Assembly (NCBI GenBank): GCA_009823505.1
Contig: VZQC01007107.1
Coordinates: 373,928 to 437,927, forward strand
DNA: 64,000 nucleotides
Reading direction: 5' to 3'
Origin: Rhizomys pruinosus
Lineage: Eukaryota > Chordata > Mammalia > Rodentia > Spalacidae
Shown here piece by piece: positions 42,489 to 53,899 of the stretch. The stretch's first letter is position 1. Each line of letters begins with the position of its first letter. The position numbers were made by a program, and so were the translations under genes. The notes under the pieces were generated by a model, which did not search any database, was not told the origin of the DNA, and saw nothing but the letters and a program-made list of their open reading frames with translations.

Positions 42489-42851
42489 CCTAGTTTATTT
42501 TCTTGATGACATGATCTCTCCTCCACCAGGAAATCTGTTTTAGGGTTGAACTTGAGAGTATATTACAAGCAGCCCAGGATGCGGAGGAAGAATAGGAACA
42601 CTCATCCTGCTGAGGAATAGACGTGAGGTACAATAGATGCTGCTGCCCTTTTTGCTTGCTAGGAATTCTGACAATAGAAGAGTCTGGAAGTGACTTAATG
42701 TGATATAAAGCAATACTTAGGATGTCACCTTAAAGGAGGAAAGGTTTCTTTTGGATTGTAATTTCAGAGTTCTTGGCCCGTGGTCACAGGTTTTGCATCT
42801 GTCTAAGCTTGAATATCATGGTGGACATCATGGGGTAGAACTACTTAGGCA

Positions 42852-43005
42852 GACAGGAGAGAGAGGAGAGAGGGAGAGAGGGGAGGGAGAGAGAGGGGGA
42901 CAGGGAGTAGGAAGAAGGGAAAGGGGATGGAGAAAGGGAAGGTATAAAGGGGAAGAGGGGAGAGGGAAAGAAAGAGGGAGAGAGAGGGAGAGGAGGGATA
43001 AGATA
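42852..43005. repeat. GA-rich (GGGAGA)n purine tract
   Basis: 150 bases of nearly pure purine on the plus strand, capable of triplex formation. Gives false E-R-G-rich frames. Confidence 0.95.
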
Positions 43006-43275
43006 TATACTCCCAGGACAAGCCCTGAGGATCTTGGCCCCGCCTCCTAGCTTCTGTTACCTCCCAGTAATAGTAGCTGATGTGCCCATAGTGGATTAAC
43101 CCATTGATTAGAGCCATCATGATCCGATTACTTTGTAGAAGTTTGCCTCTGAATATTGCTGAGCTAAGGACTGGGTATCCAATAGATGAACCCATAGGGA
43201 CATTCTAGATCTGAATCCCAACAGGAGACACACTGGCTAAGGGGCTGGAGAACATTGGCAGAGAACAGAGAATTG

Positions 43276-43538
43276 TTTTTTTTTAATGCCCCCTTTTTAA
43301 AAAATTTTACTTATTTATTTTTTAGTGTATGAATGTAGTGTGTGCATGTAGGTCTGTGCACCCGTGTCGTGCAACGCCTCGGAGGTCAGAAGAGGGTGTC
43401 AGTTTCCCCTGGAACTGGAGTTCTCCTGGAATTGGAGTTACAGATGGTTCTCAGCCACCATGTGGGTGCTGGGGATCGAACCCGGGTCATCTGCAAGAGC
43501 AGTCAGTGCTCTTAACCGCTAGGCCATCCCTATAGCCC
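43276..43538 (-). mobile_element. B2 SINE, 17-bp-duplication subtype
   Basis: Reverse B2, near full length. TSD GAGAATTGTT on both sides. Confidence 0.95.
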
Positions 43539-43566
43539 CGAGAATTGTTAAAAATAATTTTTATGA

Positions 43567-43730
43567 GGGGCTGGAGAGATGGCTTAGTGGTTAAGAGCAC
43601 TGGTTGCTCTTGCAGAGGACCTGGGTTCAGTTCCCACATAGCAGCTAATCATCTGTAACTCCAGCGCCAGGGGATCTGGTGCCCTCTTCTGACCTCTGTG
43701 GGCATTGCATGCAGGTGGTATACTTACATA
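43567..43730 (+). mobile_element. B3 SINE, 3' truncated
   Basis: GGGGCTGGAGAGATGGCTTA, a shortened B box region (GGTTCAGTTCCCACATAGC), and CTTCTGACCTCTGTGGGCAT; the tail is short and not A-rich. Confidence 0.88.
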
Positions 43731-43871
43731 CCTCTGCTGCATCTGTGTGCCAATCAACTCAAGGTGGGATCTGTTTCTGGCATGGCTCCTTGGTGAGTGC
43801 TCTGGCAGTATGTTATGTTTTGGACTTTAGATTCCTACCCAAAGCTCATGTTTTGAAGGCTAGCAAAATCG

Positions 43872-43886
43872 CCACCAGATGGTGGT
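43872..43886 (+). promoter_or_regulatory. Weak CTCF-like motif inside an LTR fossil
   Basis: CCACCAGATGGTGGT fits the CTCF core except for T at the invariant C of GGC. Lower priority than the motif at 47,179. Confidence 0.3.
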
Positions 43887-43934
43887 GCTATTAGGAGGAG
43901 TTTGAAATTTTAAGAGGCAAGTCGTCTTTGGTTT

Positions 43935-44012
43935 TACTTCTTTTACATTTATTTGTCTTTTATGTTTACGAGTGTAATGCCTGCATGTAGGCAGGTGCAC
44001 TCATTTCGTGCA
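43935..44012 (-). mobile_element. B3 SINE fragment
   Basis: TCTTTTATGTTTACGAGTGT AATGCCTGCATGTAGGC; tail-proximal part only. Confidence 0.75.
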
Positions 44013-44280
44013 AGTCCTGTTTGAAAAAAGGTGGGCCATTCAGGGGCATGCCTCATGTTTTGGGACCAGTTTCTTCCAGTCTTGCTCTTTGCTTCCTGGC
44101 TGGGATGAGATGAACAGCTGTGCTCCACTGTGTGCTCCCTTCATGCTGTTCTTCCTTCACAGGCTCAGAGCTCTGGAACTAACCATGGACCAAAACCCAT
44201 GAAGCCATGAACCATTAATCCTCCTTTTAAATTGTTTATCACAAGCATTCTGTCCCAGTGACAAAAAGTCAACACATGCC

Positions 44281-45289
44281 ACCATAGTCCTGGGGCCATA
44301 GATGTTGCTCAGTTCTTTCAGACTTCAGAAATAAGGAGACTCCTTTTAGCTGGTCACTGCCTATGTGGCACAGCATTTGGGGTGGAGCCTTTGAAAGGAG
44401 ATTAGGTAACAAGGCTAGGCCCTCTTGGATGGATTAGTATGCTTAGAAAAGCAGCCCAGGGGCTCTCTCACTGTCTCTCCACCATGTAAAGATTCAGGGA
44501 TTTATCCACAGTAGGTTTAGCAACCTACAAGGGGACCCTCAGTAGAACCCAGCCATACCGGTGTCCTGATACAGAGCTCCCAGCTTCTAGATTTGTACAG
44601 ATACCTCTCTGTTGTTTCTAAGCTACCCAGTCCATGTATGTTGCTACAGCAGCCTGAGCTGACTCAGACACTCTCCCCAGTGCCTAGGTTAAATCTTCTT
44701 ACTAAAGAAGGTGAACCTTTGCTGCGAGGAGGGGCTGGGGAGGTGATGGTTTCCTGCCTCCACATGGAGATTTCCATCCATCCTTAGCATTAGTGGTGGA
44801 TGGCATATTTTCAAAACAAATTTTCAAAGTTTAAACACCAGAGGACAGTTTGTTCAGTCAATGAACAGACTAAATACCCACAATGTCACACAAACCGAGC
44901 CAGGCATTTTTTGAAAGATGCTTCCATCTAGTAGGAGGAACCGCAAGCAAACAGTACCCAGAGTTGATGACAGAATGAAACAGATATGCCACTACAGTTA
45001 GCAGGGTGTGGAGAGCTGCTCACTTTGACAGGGCACCAGGGAACGTTCCAGGAAAGACGAGGAGGCCGTGGAGGGGATTGGGTGCTGCTGGCCAAGGCCT
45101 CACAGGAGGGGCAGAGGGGCGGGTGCTTGTGGAGCAGGGAAGAAGGTAGAAAGGTGACTCAAAGAAGCTGAAGAGATGGGATTGGATTTCTGTGTTGGTC
45201 AGGGGGTTGGACTGTGTTCTGGAAGAAAAGTAGAGCCTAAGGTGGGAGTTCAGCAGGGCGGTGGCATGTTCCATATCTTTTAAGTAAAG
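44281..45289. other. Unique sequence, no gene seen
   Basis: No recognised repeat; open frames are short. Confidence 0.5.
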
Positions 45290-45470
45290 GCCAGGCATGG
45301 TGGCACACACCTTTAATCCTAGCACTTGGGAGGCAGAGGCAGGCAGATCTCTGTGAGTTCAAGGCCAGCCTGGGCTACAGAGTGAGTCCAGGCCAGCTGG
45401 GGCTACAGGGAAACCCTGTCTCGAAAAGACAAAAAAAAAAAAAAAAAGAAAGAAAGAAGGAAAGTAAGAG
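45290..45470 (+). mobile_element. B1 SINE
   Basis: Complete B1 (GGCCAGGCATGGTGGCACAC) with a poly(A) tail running into a GAAAGAAAG-type tract. Confidence 0.95.
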
Positions 45471-45602
45471 GGAAGGAAGAGTCAGGGAAGTTGAGAGGCT
45501 GAGGAGGACCGAGTAGAGATGGCTGGAATACTGAGGAGGATGATGAGAGGTCCTGGAGGGTGAAGGAAAGCAGCACATAGTTGGGCTGGCTGCACAGTCC
45601 TT

Positions 45603-45605
<3 letters not shown>

Positions 45606-45645
<40 letters not shown>

Positions 45646-45662
45646 CGTGCGTGCATGCGTGT

Positions 45663-45706
<44 letters not shown>
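45606..45706. repeat. (TG)n/(CG)n/(TG)n alternating purine-pyrimidine tract
   Basis: About 100 bases of unbroken purine-pyrimidine alternation, with CGCGCGCG in the centre. Strong Z-DNA-forming sequence in principle. Confidence 0.95.
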
Positions 45707-45707
<1 letters not shown>

Positions 45708-45924
45708 TTCTCTCCTGTTGGTATTTGCTGTCCCAGATCTGGGGCTCATGTAGAGGTGCCTTCTGGTCAGCCAGCCCTATTTCGTTGGTCGCTTTCTGCC
45801 AGGAAAACCCACAGGAAGATAGAAGAGTTGGGAAGACTAGAGATTTCTGAATGAGCTGTTCAGATGAGCAGGGGAAAGGTCAACACATGCGTTTCACTGA
45901 AATAGATATCAGCTGGCCTTGGTC

Positions 45925-46260
45925 GTTGTTATGGTTTGAGTCCCCTACAGGGTCATGGGTTTGGATACCTGGTTTCCAGCTGGTAGCACCATTTGAGGAG
46001 ATTGTGAGCCTGGCTGGTACGGGTGGCTTACCGGGGGTCAGCCTTGAGGTTTCTCGCTTGGCCCTGCTTCTGATGCCAGCCCAGTCTCCACTCGAGGAGC
46101 TCTGCCACACACTCCCAACACCACTGAGTGAGTAGCTCCTGCTGCTGGGCCTTCTCTGCCTTGATGAACTGAAGCTCCCTTGAATCCTCCCTTCCTTAAG
46201 TTGCTTCTGTCTGCTATTCCATCACATTGATGAGAAACATGATTACCCTGGAACTGTCCT
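45925..46260 (+). mobile_element. MaLR-like LTR
   Basis: GTTATGGTTTGAGTCCCCTA, CAGCTGGTAGCACCATTTGA GG, GTCAGCCTTGAGGTTTCTC and CCTTAAGTTGCTTCTGTCTG match the 60,333 copy position by position. Confidence 0.65.
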
Positions 46261-46511
46261 GTTAATGCATTCTGTGAGTCTTGAGCATAGAATGAGCATT
46301 TGTCTTACAGGATAGGGACATGGTGATCTTGGATGTCCCCGGAGAAGGGGAGGGGGAGGGACATTCAGGGAAGGGGAGGAAAAGCCCCGATAATTTTTCC
46401 CTTATCTTGAGAACAGCCTTGTCTGGAACCCTGAGGGTTTGTCAAAGACCCCAGTTCTCCTAGGCTCACCCTCAGATGTGTGGGGTCTGGCCAACACCTG
46501 TATTTTCTTTT

Positions 46512-46738
46512 AAAAAAGTTTTAAAAAAAATTATTTTTATTTTATATATATGAATGTTTTGTCTGCATACATGTAAATGCACCATATGCATGCAATGCTC
46601 ACAAAGGCCAGAAGAGGGCGTCAAATACCCTGGGACTGGAGTTACAGTTGTGAGCCATCATGTGGGTACTGGGAACTGAACTTTGGGCTACTGAAAGAGC
46701 AGTCAGTGCTCTTAACTACTGACCCATCTCTCCAGCCC
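46512..46738 (-). mobile_element. B3 SINE
   Basis: Reverse B3: TTATATATATGAATGTTTTG, AGGCCAGAAGAGGGCGTC, ACTACTGACCCATCTCTCC. Confidence 0.9.
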
Positions 46739-47477
46739 TGACAACTGCACTTTTAACTCAGGATTCTAATGTTCTTCAAAAGCCGAGCACAACTTATTTG
46801 AAAATATTTGCTCAAAGAAAGAAAGGGACTCTGCTCTATGACCCTTGAGCTTTGCTCAAGGATCAAGCAGCTACATACACTTGGTTTGAAATGACCTTAA
46901 ACAGAAGATACAGTTAGGTCTCTCTTCCCATAGGGAGCTGCTGAATTGAGTATCTAGAAAGATTTTCCAGTTTGTATAGGACATTTTTTACCTTTCTGTA
47001 AGTCATAAGCCACCTAGCTTTATGTAAACCTTGTCATTTTGAATATATATAAGAATTACACAAGTAAGAATACCAATTAATCTGGCTATCCCCCATACAG
47101 CTATGTACACAGGAGCACCTTTTCAAAAGCACCCAAGGCAATTCAAGACAGTTCCAGAAAGTAGTATCAAGTTCTTTCCCACCAGGTGGCGCCAAGGACT
47201 ATCTACAGTTCTGCTGGATGGTTTCTGCCATCTTTGGCCAGATAATCCCCTGGGTACCAGTGTCCGAAGGCACTATGGTCCCTCACTGAAGTCCAGACTT
47301 TACTGGGGTCTCCCTAGGGTCAATACATTTAGGTTTGACTACAGAATCAGAGTCTGGGAAGTCTCAAAGCATGATGTCTTTGAGGGCTTTTTGGAGTTTT
47401 CACAGAACACTCCGTGCTTTCTTTCAAACCTACCTGGCAGCCGAGACTCGGAGTGCTTTCCAGGTCTGCTTACATAT
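46739..47477. other. Unique sequence with a strong CTCF-like motif
   Basis: Repeat-free. A 161-codon frame (47,103-47,588) runs through it and ends in the TCC repeat as a serine run; it has no recognised domain and I do not call it a gene. Confidence 0.5.
47179..47193 (+). promoter_or_regulatory. Strong CTCF-like motif
   Basis: CCACCAGGTGGCGCC matches the CTCF core CCASYAGRKGGCRSY at all 15 positions and lies in unique DNA. Binding, and any role in chromatin looping, is inference. Confidence 0.65.
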
Positions 47478-47575
47478 GATCTTTCCTCTTCCTCTTCCTC
47501 GCTCTCCTCCTCCTCCTTCTTCTCTCCCTCATTCTCTTCTTCCTCTTCCTTCTCCTCCTCTTCCCCCTCACTTTT
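47478..47575. repeat. (TCC)n / pyrimidine tract
   Basis: About 100 bases of C and T with TTCC and TCC units and very few purines. Confidence 0.93.
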
Positions 47576-47688
47576 AATAGAAAATTAAATGTAAGGAAAA
47601 TATAAAGAACCTGATGTTTCTGTCACCAACTCCTAATCAATCATGTTTCCTCCCCCACTATTTATTTATTTATTTTAAATATTTTTAG

Positions 47689-47864
47689 GGGCTAGAGAGG
47701 TGGCTCAGCAGTTAAGAACTCCTGCTGATCTTGCAAAGGACCTGAGTTTGGCTTCAGTTCCAGAGGACCCTATGCCCTCTTCTGGCCTCTGTGGGCACAA
47801 GGCATGAACATAGTACATGTACATACATGCAGGCAAGTACTCATACACATAAAATAAAAATAAG
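47689..47864 (+). mobile_element. B3 SINE, internally deleted
   Basis: GGGGCTAGAGAGGTGGCTCA head; the sequence skips from GAGTTTGGCTTC to AGTTCCAGAGGACCC, losing much of the body. Confidence 0.88.
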
Positions 47865-47873
47865 TTACTGTTG

Positions 47874-48117
47874 GGCTGGAGAGATGGCCTAGCGGTTAAG
47901 AGCGACTGCTCTTAAAGAGGACCCGGGTTCGATCCCCAGCACCCACATGGCGGCTGAGAACCGTCTGAAACTCCAACTCCAGGAGAACTCCAGCTCCAGG
48001 GGAATCCGACGCCCACTTCTGACCTCCGCGGCATTGCACGACACGGGTGCACAGATTTGCATGCAGACAATACATTCGTACATGTACAGAAATAAATAAA
48101 ATTAATAATAAAAAAAA
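47874..48117 (+). mobile_element. B2 SINE, 17-bp-duplication subtype
   Basis: Full-length, CpG-rich B2; TSD AAGTTACTGTT on both sides. It landed at the tail end of the previous B3. Confidence 0.97.
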
Positions 48118-48179
48118 AGTTACTGTTAAAAACCAAACGACCCTCCACCAGACTGGTGTTACATTTGAAAGTATTTTAT

Positions 48180-49165
48180 ATAAAATAATTTTTATTTGAA
48201 AAGTTTCTTATTTATATTGTTTGTTTAAATTGACAATTCTGGAGGTTTATGGGACACAATATGATATGTTGATGTATGTATGCTATGTAGAATTATTAGA
48301 TCAGGCTAGTTAAGAAACCCATTACCTCACATATCATTTTGTTGTTGTTGTGGGAATGCTGAAATTTTTTTACAATTTGGAAAAACACAATGTGTTATTA
48401 TCATGTATGACACATCAGTAAAACTTGTTCCTTTTGCCTAACTGAAAGTTTGCACCCTTTCATCACCCTTTCCCCTCTCACCGTTCATCCCCTCTTCGGC
48501 CTCTGGTCACCATCATTCAACCTTTACTTCTGCAAATTCAGCTTTTTTTAGATTCAGCATCTAAATGACACCACAGGATATCTGTCTTTCTACCCCTGGC
48601 TTATTTCACTTAGCATGAGGTCCTCCACGTTTGTCCATGGTGTTGCAAATGATAGTTTGTACTTTTTTTTTTTTTTTTTTTTTTTGAGACAAGGGGTCTC
48701 CCTGTAGCCCCAGCTGGCCTGGAACTCACTCTGTAGACCAGGCTGGCCTTGAACTCACAAAGATCTGCCTGCCTCTGCCTCCCAAGTGCTAGGATTAAAG
48801 GCATGCGCCACCACGCCAGGCTTGTTTGTACCTTTTGAAGATAGATAACATTCTGCTGGGTAGATGTATCACATTTTCTTTACCCACTCATACATTAATG
48901 GACATCTCAGTTTCTTCACTGTTTAACTATTGTGAATAATATTGCAATGAACAAGTATACTGATTTCAATTTCCTTGACTATATACCCAGAAATGGAGTT
49001 AATGGGCCACTTGGTAATTCTAGTCTTAGTTTTTGGAGGACCTGCAGATTGTTTTCCATAATGACTGCACCAACCGTGTCATCAGTGTCATCAGTCGTGC
49101 ACAAGGGCTCTATTTTCTGCACATCCACACTTCCATTTAGCACTTCCATTTTGCCCTTTTGAAAA
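48180..49165 (-). mobile_element. Ancient L1 (L1M type) 3' end
   Basis: GGTTTATGGGACACAATATG, AGAAACCCATTACCTCACA, GGATATCTGTCTTTCTACCC CTGGC, TTATTTCACTTAGCATGAGG, ATCACATTTTCTTTACCCAC TCAT and TATACCCAGAAATGGAGTTA are the antisense of an old L1 in order. One B1 interrupts it. Confidence 0.88.
48662..48823 (-). mobile_element. B1 SINE
   Basis: Reverse B1; GTTTGTACTTTT and GTTTGTACCTTTT flank it as TSD. Confidence 0.96.
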
Positions 49166-49172
49166 TAGTCCT

Positions 49173-49428
49173 TCTTGGGCTGGAGAGATGGCCTAGCGGT
49201 TGGGAGCGCCGACTGCTCTTGCAGAGGACCCGGGATCGATCCCCAGCACCCACATGGCGGCTGAGAACCGTCTGTAACTCCAATTCCAGGAGAACTCCAG
49301 TTCCAGGGGAGTCCGAGGCCCTCTTCTGACCTCTGCAGTATTTCACGACACGGGTGCACAAACCTGCATGCAGACAATACATTCATACACATAAATAAAT
49401 AAATAAAATATTAAATAAAAAAAAAGAA
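49173..49428 (+). mobile_element. B2 SINE, 17-bp-duplication subtype
   Basis: Full-length B2 (GGGCTGGAGAGATGGCCTAG) with a TAAATAAATAAA tail. No clear TSD. Confidence 0.95.
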
Positions 49429-49435
49429 TACAGTC

Positions 49436-49862
49436 TGACCCTGAGTTCCTAGTTCCCACAGCTACCTGAGGTCAGGATGAACTTTCCCAGCCCTGAAGCA
49501 GTACCTCCTACCCCCTAAGAAGCCCATTCCTCTCCAAGGGACTTCATGCTGCTAAACACAACCAATCAGCTTAAAGGTCACCACTGCTTGCATTGTGTTT
49601 CTATAGCCTTGCAATTGTGTATGTATGATGTCACCAAATTCCTCTAGTTTGTGGCTTTGGCTTTAAAAGGTCTCTGTAACAGTCGCGGTCGCGCTCATCC
49701 CTGCGTGGAATGGGTTGCATCCCTGACACATCAACAATTGGCTCCCTTGATGTGTCACTTTTCTTAATTGGGTTCTGGTGCACCAGCAAATTAAATAAAT
49801 TTCATATTAATCTGCGGCCCCTCATTGGTTAATTTTGTGAGTGTGGCAGTTTGAGTCCAACA
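49436..49862 (+). mobile_element. Solo LTR (ERV), family uncertain
   Basis: A 427-base unit from TGACCCTGAG to GAGTCCAACA has LTR architecture: CCAATCAGC in U3, a TTTAAAAGG TATA-like box near 49,661, a CpG-bearing R start (AGTCGCGGTCGCGCTC), an AAATAAATTT polyadenylation-type signal near 49,790, and a TG...CA border. No pol, gag or env adjoins it. No target duplication is seen. Confidence 0.6.
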
Positions 49863-50315
<453 letters not shown>

Positions 50316-50335
50316 TTAGGAACTGTTTAGTTAGG

Positions 50336-50512
50336 GAGCTGGAGAGATGGTTCAGTGATTAACAGCACTTGGTGTTCTTCCAGAGACCTTGAGTGGGTTC
50401 CTAACACCTCCATGAGGCAGCCCACAACCAACAATAACTCCAGCTCCAAGGGAATCTAATGCCGTCTTCTGGCCTCCTCGTGTACCTGTGTACACACACA
50501 ATAAGAAATACT
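50336..50512 (+). mobile_element. B3 SINE
   Basis: GGAGCTGGAGAGATGGTTCA head, GAGTGGGTTCCTAACACC, CTTCTGGCCTCCTCGTGTAC; short A-rich tail. Confidence 0.88.
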
Positions 50513-50517
50513 AAAAA

Positions 50518-50731
50518 GGGATGGCCTAGCGGTTAAGAGCGCCGACTGCTCTTGCAGAGGACCCGGGTTCGATCCCCAGCACCCACATGGCGGTTGAGAG
50601 CCATCTGAAGCTCCAATTCCAGGAGAACTCCAGTTCCAGGGGAATCCGAGACCCTCTTCTGACCTCCGCGGCATTGCACGACACGGGTGCACAGACCTGC
50701 ATGCAGACAGTACATTCCTACACATAAATAA

Positions 50732-50810
<79 letters not shown>

Positions 50811-50826
50811 AAAAAAAAAAAAAAAG
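50518..50826 (+). mobile_element. B2 SINE, slightly 5' truncated, with ~95-base A tail
   Basis: Starts at GGGATGGCCTAGCGGTTAAG, about 10 bases inside the usual 5' end. Otherwise near-consensus with all CpGs and the 17-bp duplication. The tail is almost pure A for about 95 bases with one TT. TSD AGAAATACTAAAAA on both sides. One of the youngest insertions in the window. Confidence 0.97.
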
Positions 50827-50840
50827 AAATACTAAAAACA

Positions 50841-50952
50841 AATTTTTTTTTGGTCTTTTTGAGACAGGGTCTCCCTATAGCCTCAGCTGGCCTGGAAGCC
50901 ACTATATATAGATCAGACTGGGATTAAAGGCATGAGTCACCATGCCCAGCAA
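50841..50952 (-). mobile_element. B1 SINE, internally deleted
   Basis: TTTTTGGTCTTTTTGAGACA GGG to AGATCAGACTGGGATTAAAG GCATGAG: the middle GCCTTGAACTCAC block is lost. Confidence 0.9.
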
Positions 50953-52091
50953 AAATGATCTTTAATGTCATCAAATATCAGGTGAGTTTAGGATTTCTAG
51001 TTCTTTCACATATGAAACAGTTTTGTAAACATTTGAATTTTAGGATTCACAAGAAGTGTATAGCTGTGGTATGTTGACATGTCTCTGGAGTTAGAAAATA
51101 ACATTATTATTTCATTTGGCTGCCATATCTCTACTAGATTTCCCTCATATATACAGATATATTGTCCCCTCATGCCAAGGAGCTAAGATAGATGCCATTA
51201 GATAGTTGTGGAATCACTCCTTTTTTAAGGTCCTACAGTCCACACTGGTCATGTCCATGTACACAGGGTCACATGGACACTGGAGAGCAGCAGGATGAGA
51301 CCTGGGCTTGTTCTCCGCCTGACTGCTGATGAGCACACACTAGACACCTTCATCTTACTCCCTGGAAGAGCCTGGCCAGCTCAGGGAGCAACCAGTGGGT
51401 ACTGAGATAATTGCTCAAGTACTTTGTTAAAAGGAAAAAAAAACCCACCTTCTCTATGTTTAGTTTGCATTGACTCCCTGCATGGGGGCAGTTCCATGCC
51501 ACTGTGTCAGTATCATTTACAGTTCAGTTTCACAGAGGTAAGGAGCTGAGTACCTGCTCCTCTTCCTGAGCCAGGGTCATTCACAAACAGTGCATTCATC
51601 ACCAGTCCTTTCTGTTAATCCTCTCCTGATCAGCTCTCCTCCTCCACTTCAACTGAGAGAACCTAACTTTGAATTTCAAATGTCCTGATCCATGTTTTCA
51701 TTCAAGTGGGGACTGATGAGTTAATATCTTTGGAAATAAATGGAGCTCACAGAAGCTCTTAAAATTCCCTGCCTCCAGTGCCTACATCACAAAGAATAGC
51801 ACAGAAGCACATAAATCTTCAACTTGCATATGTTTACCTAATCACATTGGAATTCTCTTTGAACTTGACCCCAGGGGATAGAGATTATGGAATTTGCTGG
51901 TAGCTTAAAAAAAAAAATCACTGGAAAAGAGTTCTGTGTCATGAGAGCATCAGGATAAAATGGGGGGGGGGTGCTGTTGATACAAAGAAACCTGCCAGTA
52001 TGACTGAAAATGGTTCCCCAGGCTTACCCGAAGCTGGGTTGGCCTCTCCACTTATGCTGGGGGCTGCAAACTGGTGGCCAGGATAGGGTTT
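50953..52091. other. Unique sequence, no gene seen
   Basis: Repeat-free apart from a G run near 51,962-51,971. No convincing coding signal. Confidence 0.5.
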
Positions 52092-52298
52092 ATCTTTTCT
52101 TTTTTTGAAACATGGTCTCATGTAGCTGGTAGCTGAGACTGATCTTGATCTCACTGAGTAGACAAGGATATCTTTGATCCTTTTGCCTGTGCCTCCCAAG
52201 TGTCAAGATTACAGGTATGAACCCCCCTACCGCTCACTGTATGCATTGCTTCATGCATGCCACGTGAGGGCTCTACTCACAGAGCCACATCCCTAGCC
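52092..52298 (-). mobile_element. B4/RSINE1-type SINE
   Basis: TTGAAACATGGTCTCATGTA G, CTTGATCTCACTGAGTAGAC, CTCCCAAGTGTCAAGATTAC AGG and an ID-like end CTACTCACAGAGCCACATCC C. Confidence 0.78.
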
Positions 52299-52654
52299 TG
52301 AGGATTGGGTATTTTTTGAAAATCAATATATGCCTTTACCTTGTGTAATTCTCATGTTGCTTGGCAATTAGGTGTCTGCTGTCTGGGAGGGCATGGTCAG
52401 TGGGTTCCCCAGAGACAGGCTTGTCAAGGCAGGGTGATGGAGTGTGTGGATAGCAGTGGTTCTGTCTTGGGTCCCAGAAGCAAGTGCCAGTTTGGAAATC
52501 AAAGAGGTCAGACCTGGGCAAGTTCAAGAACAAAGATGTAGAAGGCCTAGTGGCGTGAGGGTTCCAGACCCCCCAGCTCTTGGCTATGTGATGCCTCTGG
52601 GGCAAATCTGGCCTGTACTGATGAACTAAGAATGATTATATGGTTGTAAAATGG
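52299..52654. other. Unique sequence, no gene seen
   Basis: Nothing recognised. Confidence 0.5.
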
Positions 52655-52790
52655 TTGTAAGCTAATGTGCTAGGACATGCCCATAATCTAGCACTCTGGA
52701 GGCTGACATTAGAGAATTGTGTTTGAGACCAGCCCAGGCTGCATAGTGATACCCTGTCTCTAAATAAATAACTAAATAAAATATTTGGAA
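52655..52790 (+). mobile_element. Old B1-like SINE
   Basis: ATAATCTAGCACTCTGGAGG, TTTGAGACCAGCCCAGGCTG, ACCCTGTCTCTAAATAAATA. Confidence 0.75.
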
Positions 52791-53165
52791 AAAATCCAAA
52801 GAGAGTATTCTGTGACATGTGAAACATCTGAACCTCAGTGTTCAGCCTCCATAAAGTTTTATCAGCATAGTGTTCGCGCTTATTTGCATAGTGTTGAAGG
52901 CTCCTCTGTGTTGCATCAGTGGAACTAAGCATCTGCATAGAGCCTGTGTAGACCACAAAGATAAACTACTTGTTATCTGGCCTTTGTTGACAGAAAAACA
53001 GAGCTCTTACCTCAAAGGAAATAGCAGATGGTTTATTCTGGAGCCAAGTGTGAGTGACCCTGGTCCAGGAACTCGGATTCAGATGACCACAACACCATTA
53101 TTTTGGTTAGCGTTATCAGCCTAAGGGCTGGGTAGTTTTCTCAGCCAGTTAAGGAATTAAAAGGC

Positions 53166-53342
53166 AGGAATCAAACCACACTTTTGATCCCAGCACTTGG
53201 GAGGCAGAGGCAGGTGGATCTCTGTGAGATCAAGGCCAGCCTGGTTTTACATAAAGGATTCTAGGCCAGCTGGGGCTACAGGGAGACCCTGTCTCAAACA
53301 AACAAACAAACAAACAAACAAACAAACAAACAAACAAACAAA
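53166..53342 (+). mobile_element. B1 SINE with (CAAA)n tail
   Basis: 5' end is worn (AATCAAACCACACTTTTGATC), the rest is B1. Tail is about 12 CAAA units. TSD AATTAAAAGG(C/T)AGGA on both sides. Confidence 0.93.
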
Positions 53343-53446
53343 TGAACCCAAAACAATTAAAAGGTAGGAAATAATCTCAGATCAACAGAGAGCAAGAGGC
53401 AAATAAACTTTTATTGAAAGATAATCACTTCATACACATAATGATC

Positions 53447-53469
53447 ACACACACACACACACACACACT
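53447..53469. repeat. (CA)n microsatellite
   Basis: Eleven CA units. Confidence 0.95.
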
Positions 53470-53619
53470 CACGCAGGGAAACATAAAGCTCTCCATAAGA
53501 ATAGAGGGCAATTTAGAAACCAAGAATCCTCCATTCTTTTGGGAGGGCTTGGGTTCTAGGAATTTTAGTGTTTTCTCCTTCCCTAATTTTGGATATTCAT
53601 TTATTTTGTTATTATGATT

Positions 53620-53770
53620 TTCCTTTTTATCTTTTTTGAAACAGTCTCCTTGTAGCTCCAGCTGGCCTGGAACTCACTATGTGGACCAGACTGGCCTAGA
53701 ACTTGTAGAGATCACCTGCCTCTGCCTCCCAAGTGCTGAGATTAAAGGCGTGGCCCACCACACCAGGCTG
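53620..53770 (-). mobile_element. B1 SINE, diverged
   Basis: TTTTTTGAAACAGTCTCCTT G to GATTAAAGGCGTGGCCCACC AC. Confidence 0.88.
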
Positions 53771-53899
53771 GATTGGTTAATTTAAAGAAGAAAAGGCTGG
53801 TAGGCTTATGGCTTCAAATGATGAGGTGTCCAGGTCTATATGACTCTAAGCAGATCAGATGAAGGGGTATTGTTGAAGTTAAAAAATTAGGCCTTTCTC

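Larger units (their letters stand above)
43800..44280 (+). mobile_element. MaLR-like LTR, interrupted by a B3 fragment
   Basis: ATGTTATGTTTTGGACTTTA, CTATTAGGAGGAGTTTG, GCTTCCTGGCTGGGATGAGA TG, CATGGACCAAAACCCATGAA and TTTTAAATTGTTTATCACAA GC follow the order of the copies at 45,925 and 60,333. Family name uncertain. Confidence 0.65.

Noticed and set aside
47103..47588. 161-codon open frame ending in a serine run
   Set aside because: The serine run is the TCC repeat and the rest has no recognisable domain or exon signals.
50456..50902. 148-codon frame with a long phenylalanine run
   Set aside because: Translation of the long A tail of a B2 on the opposite strand.
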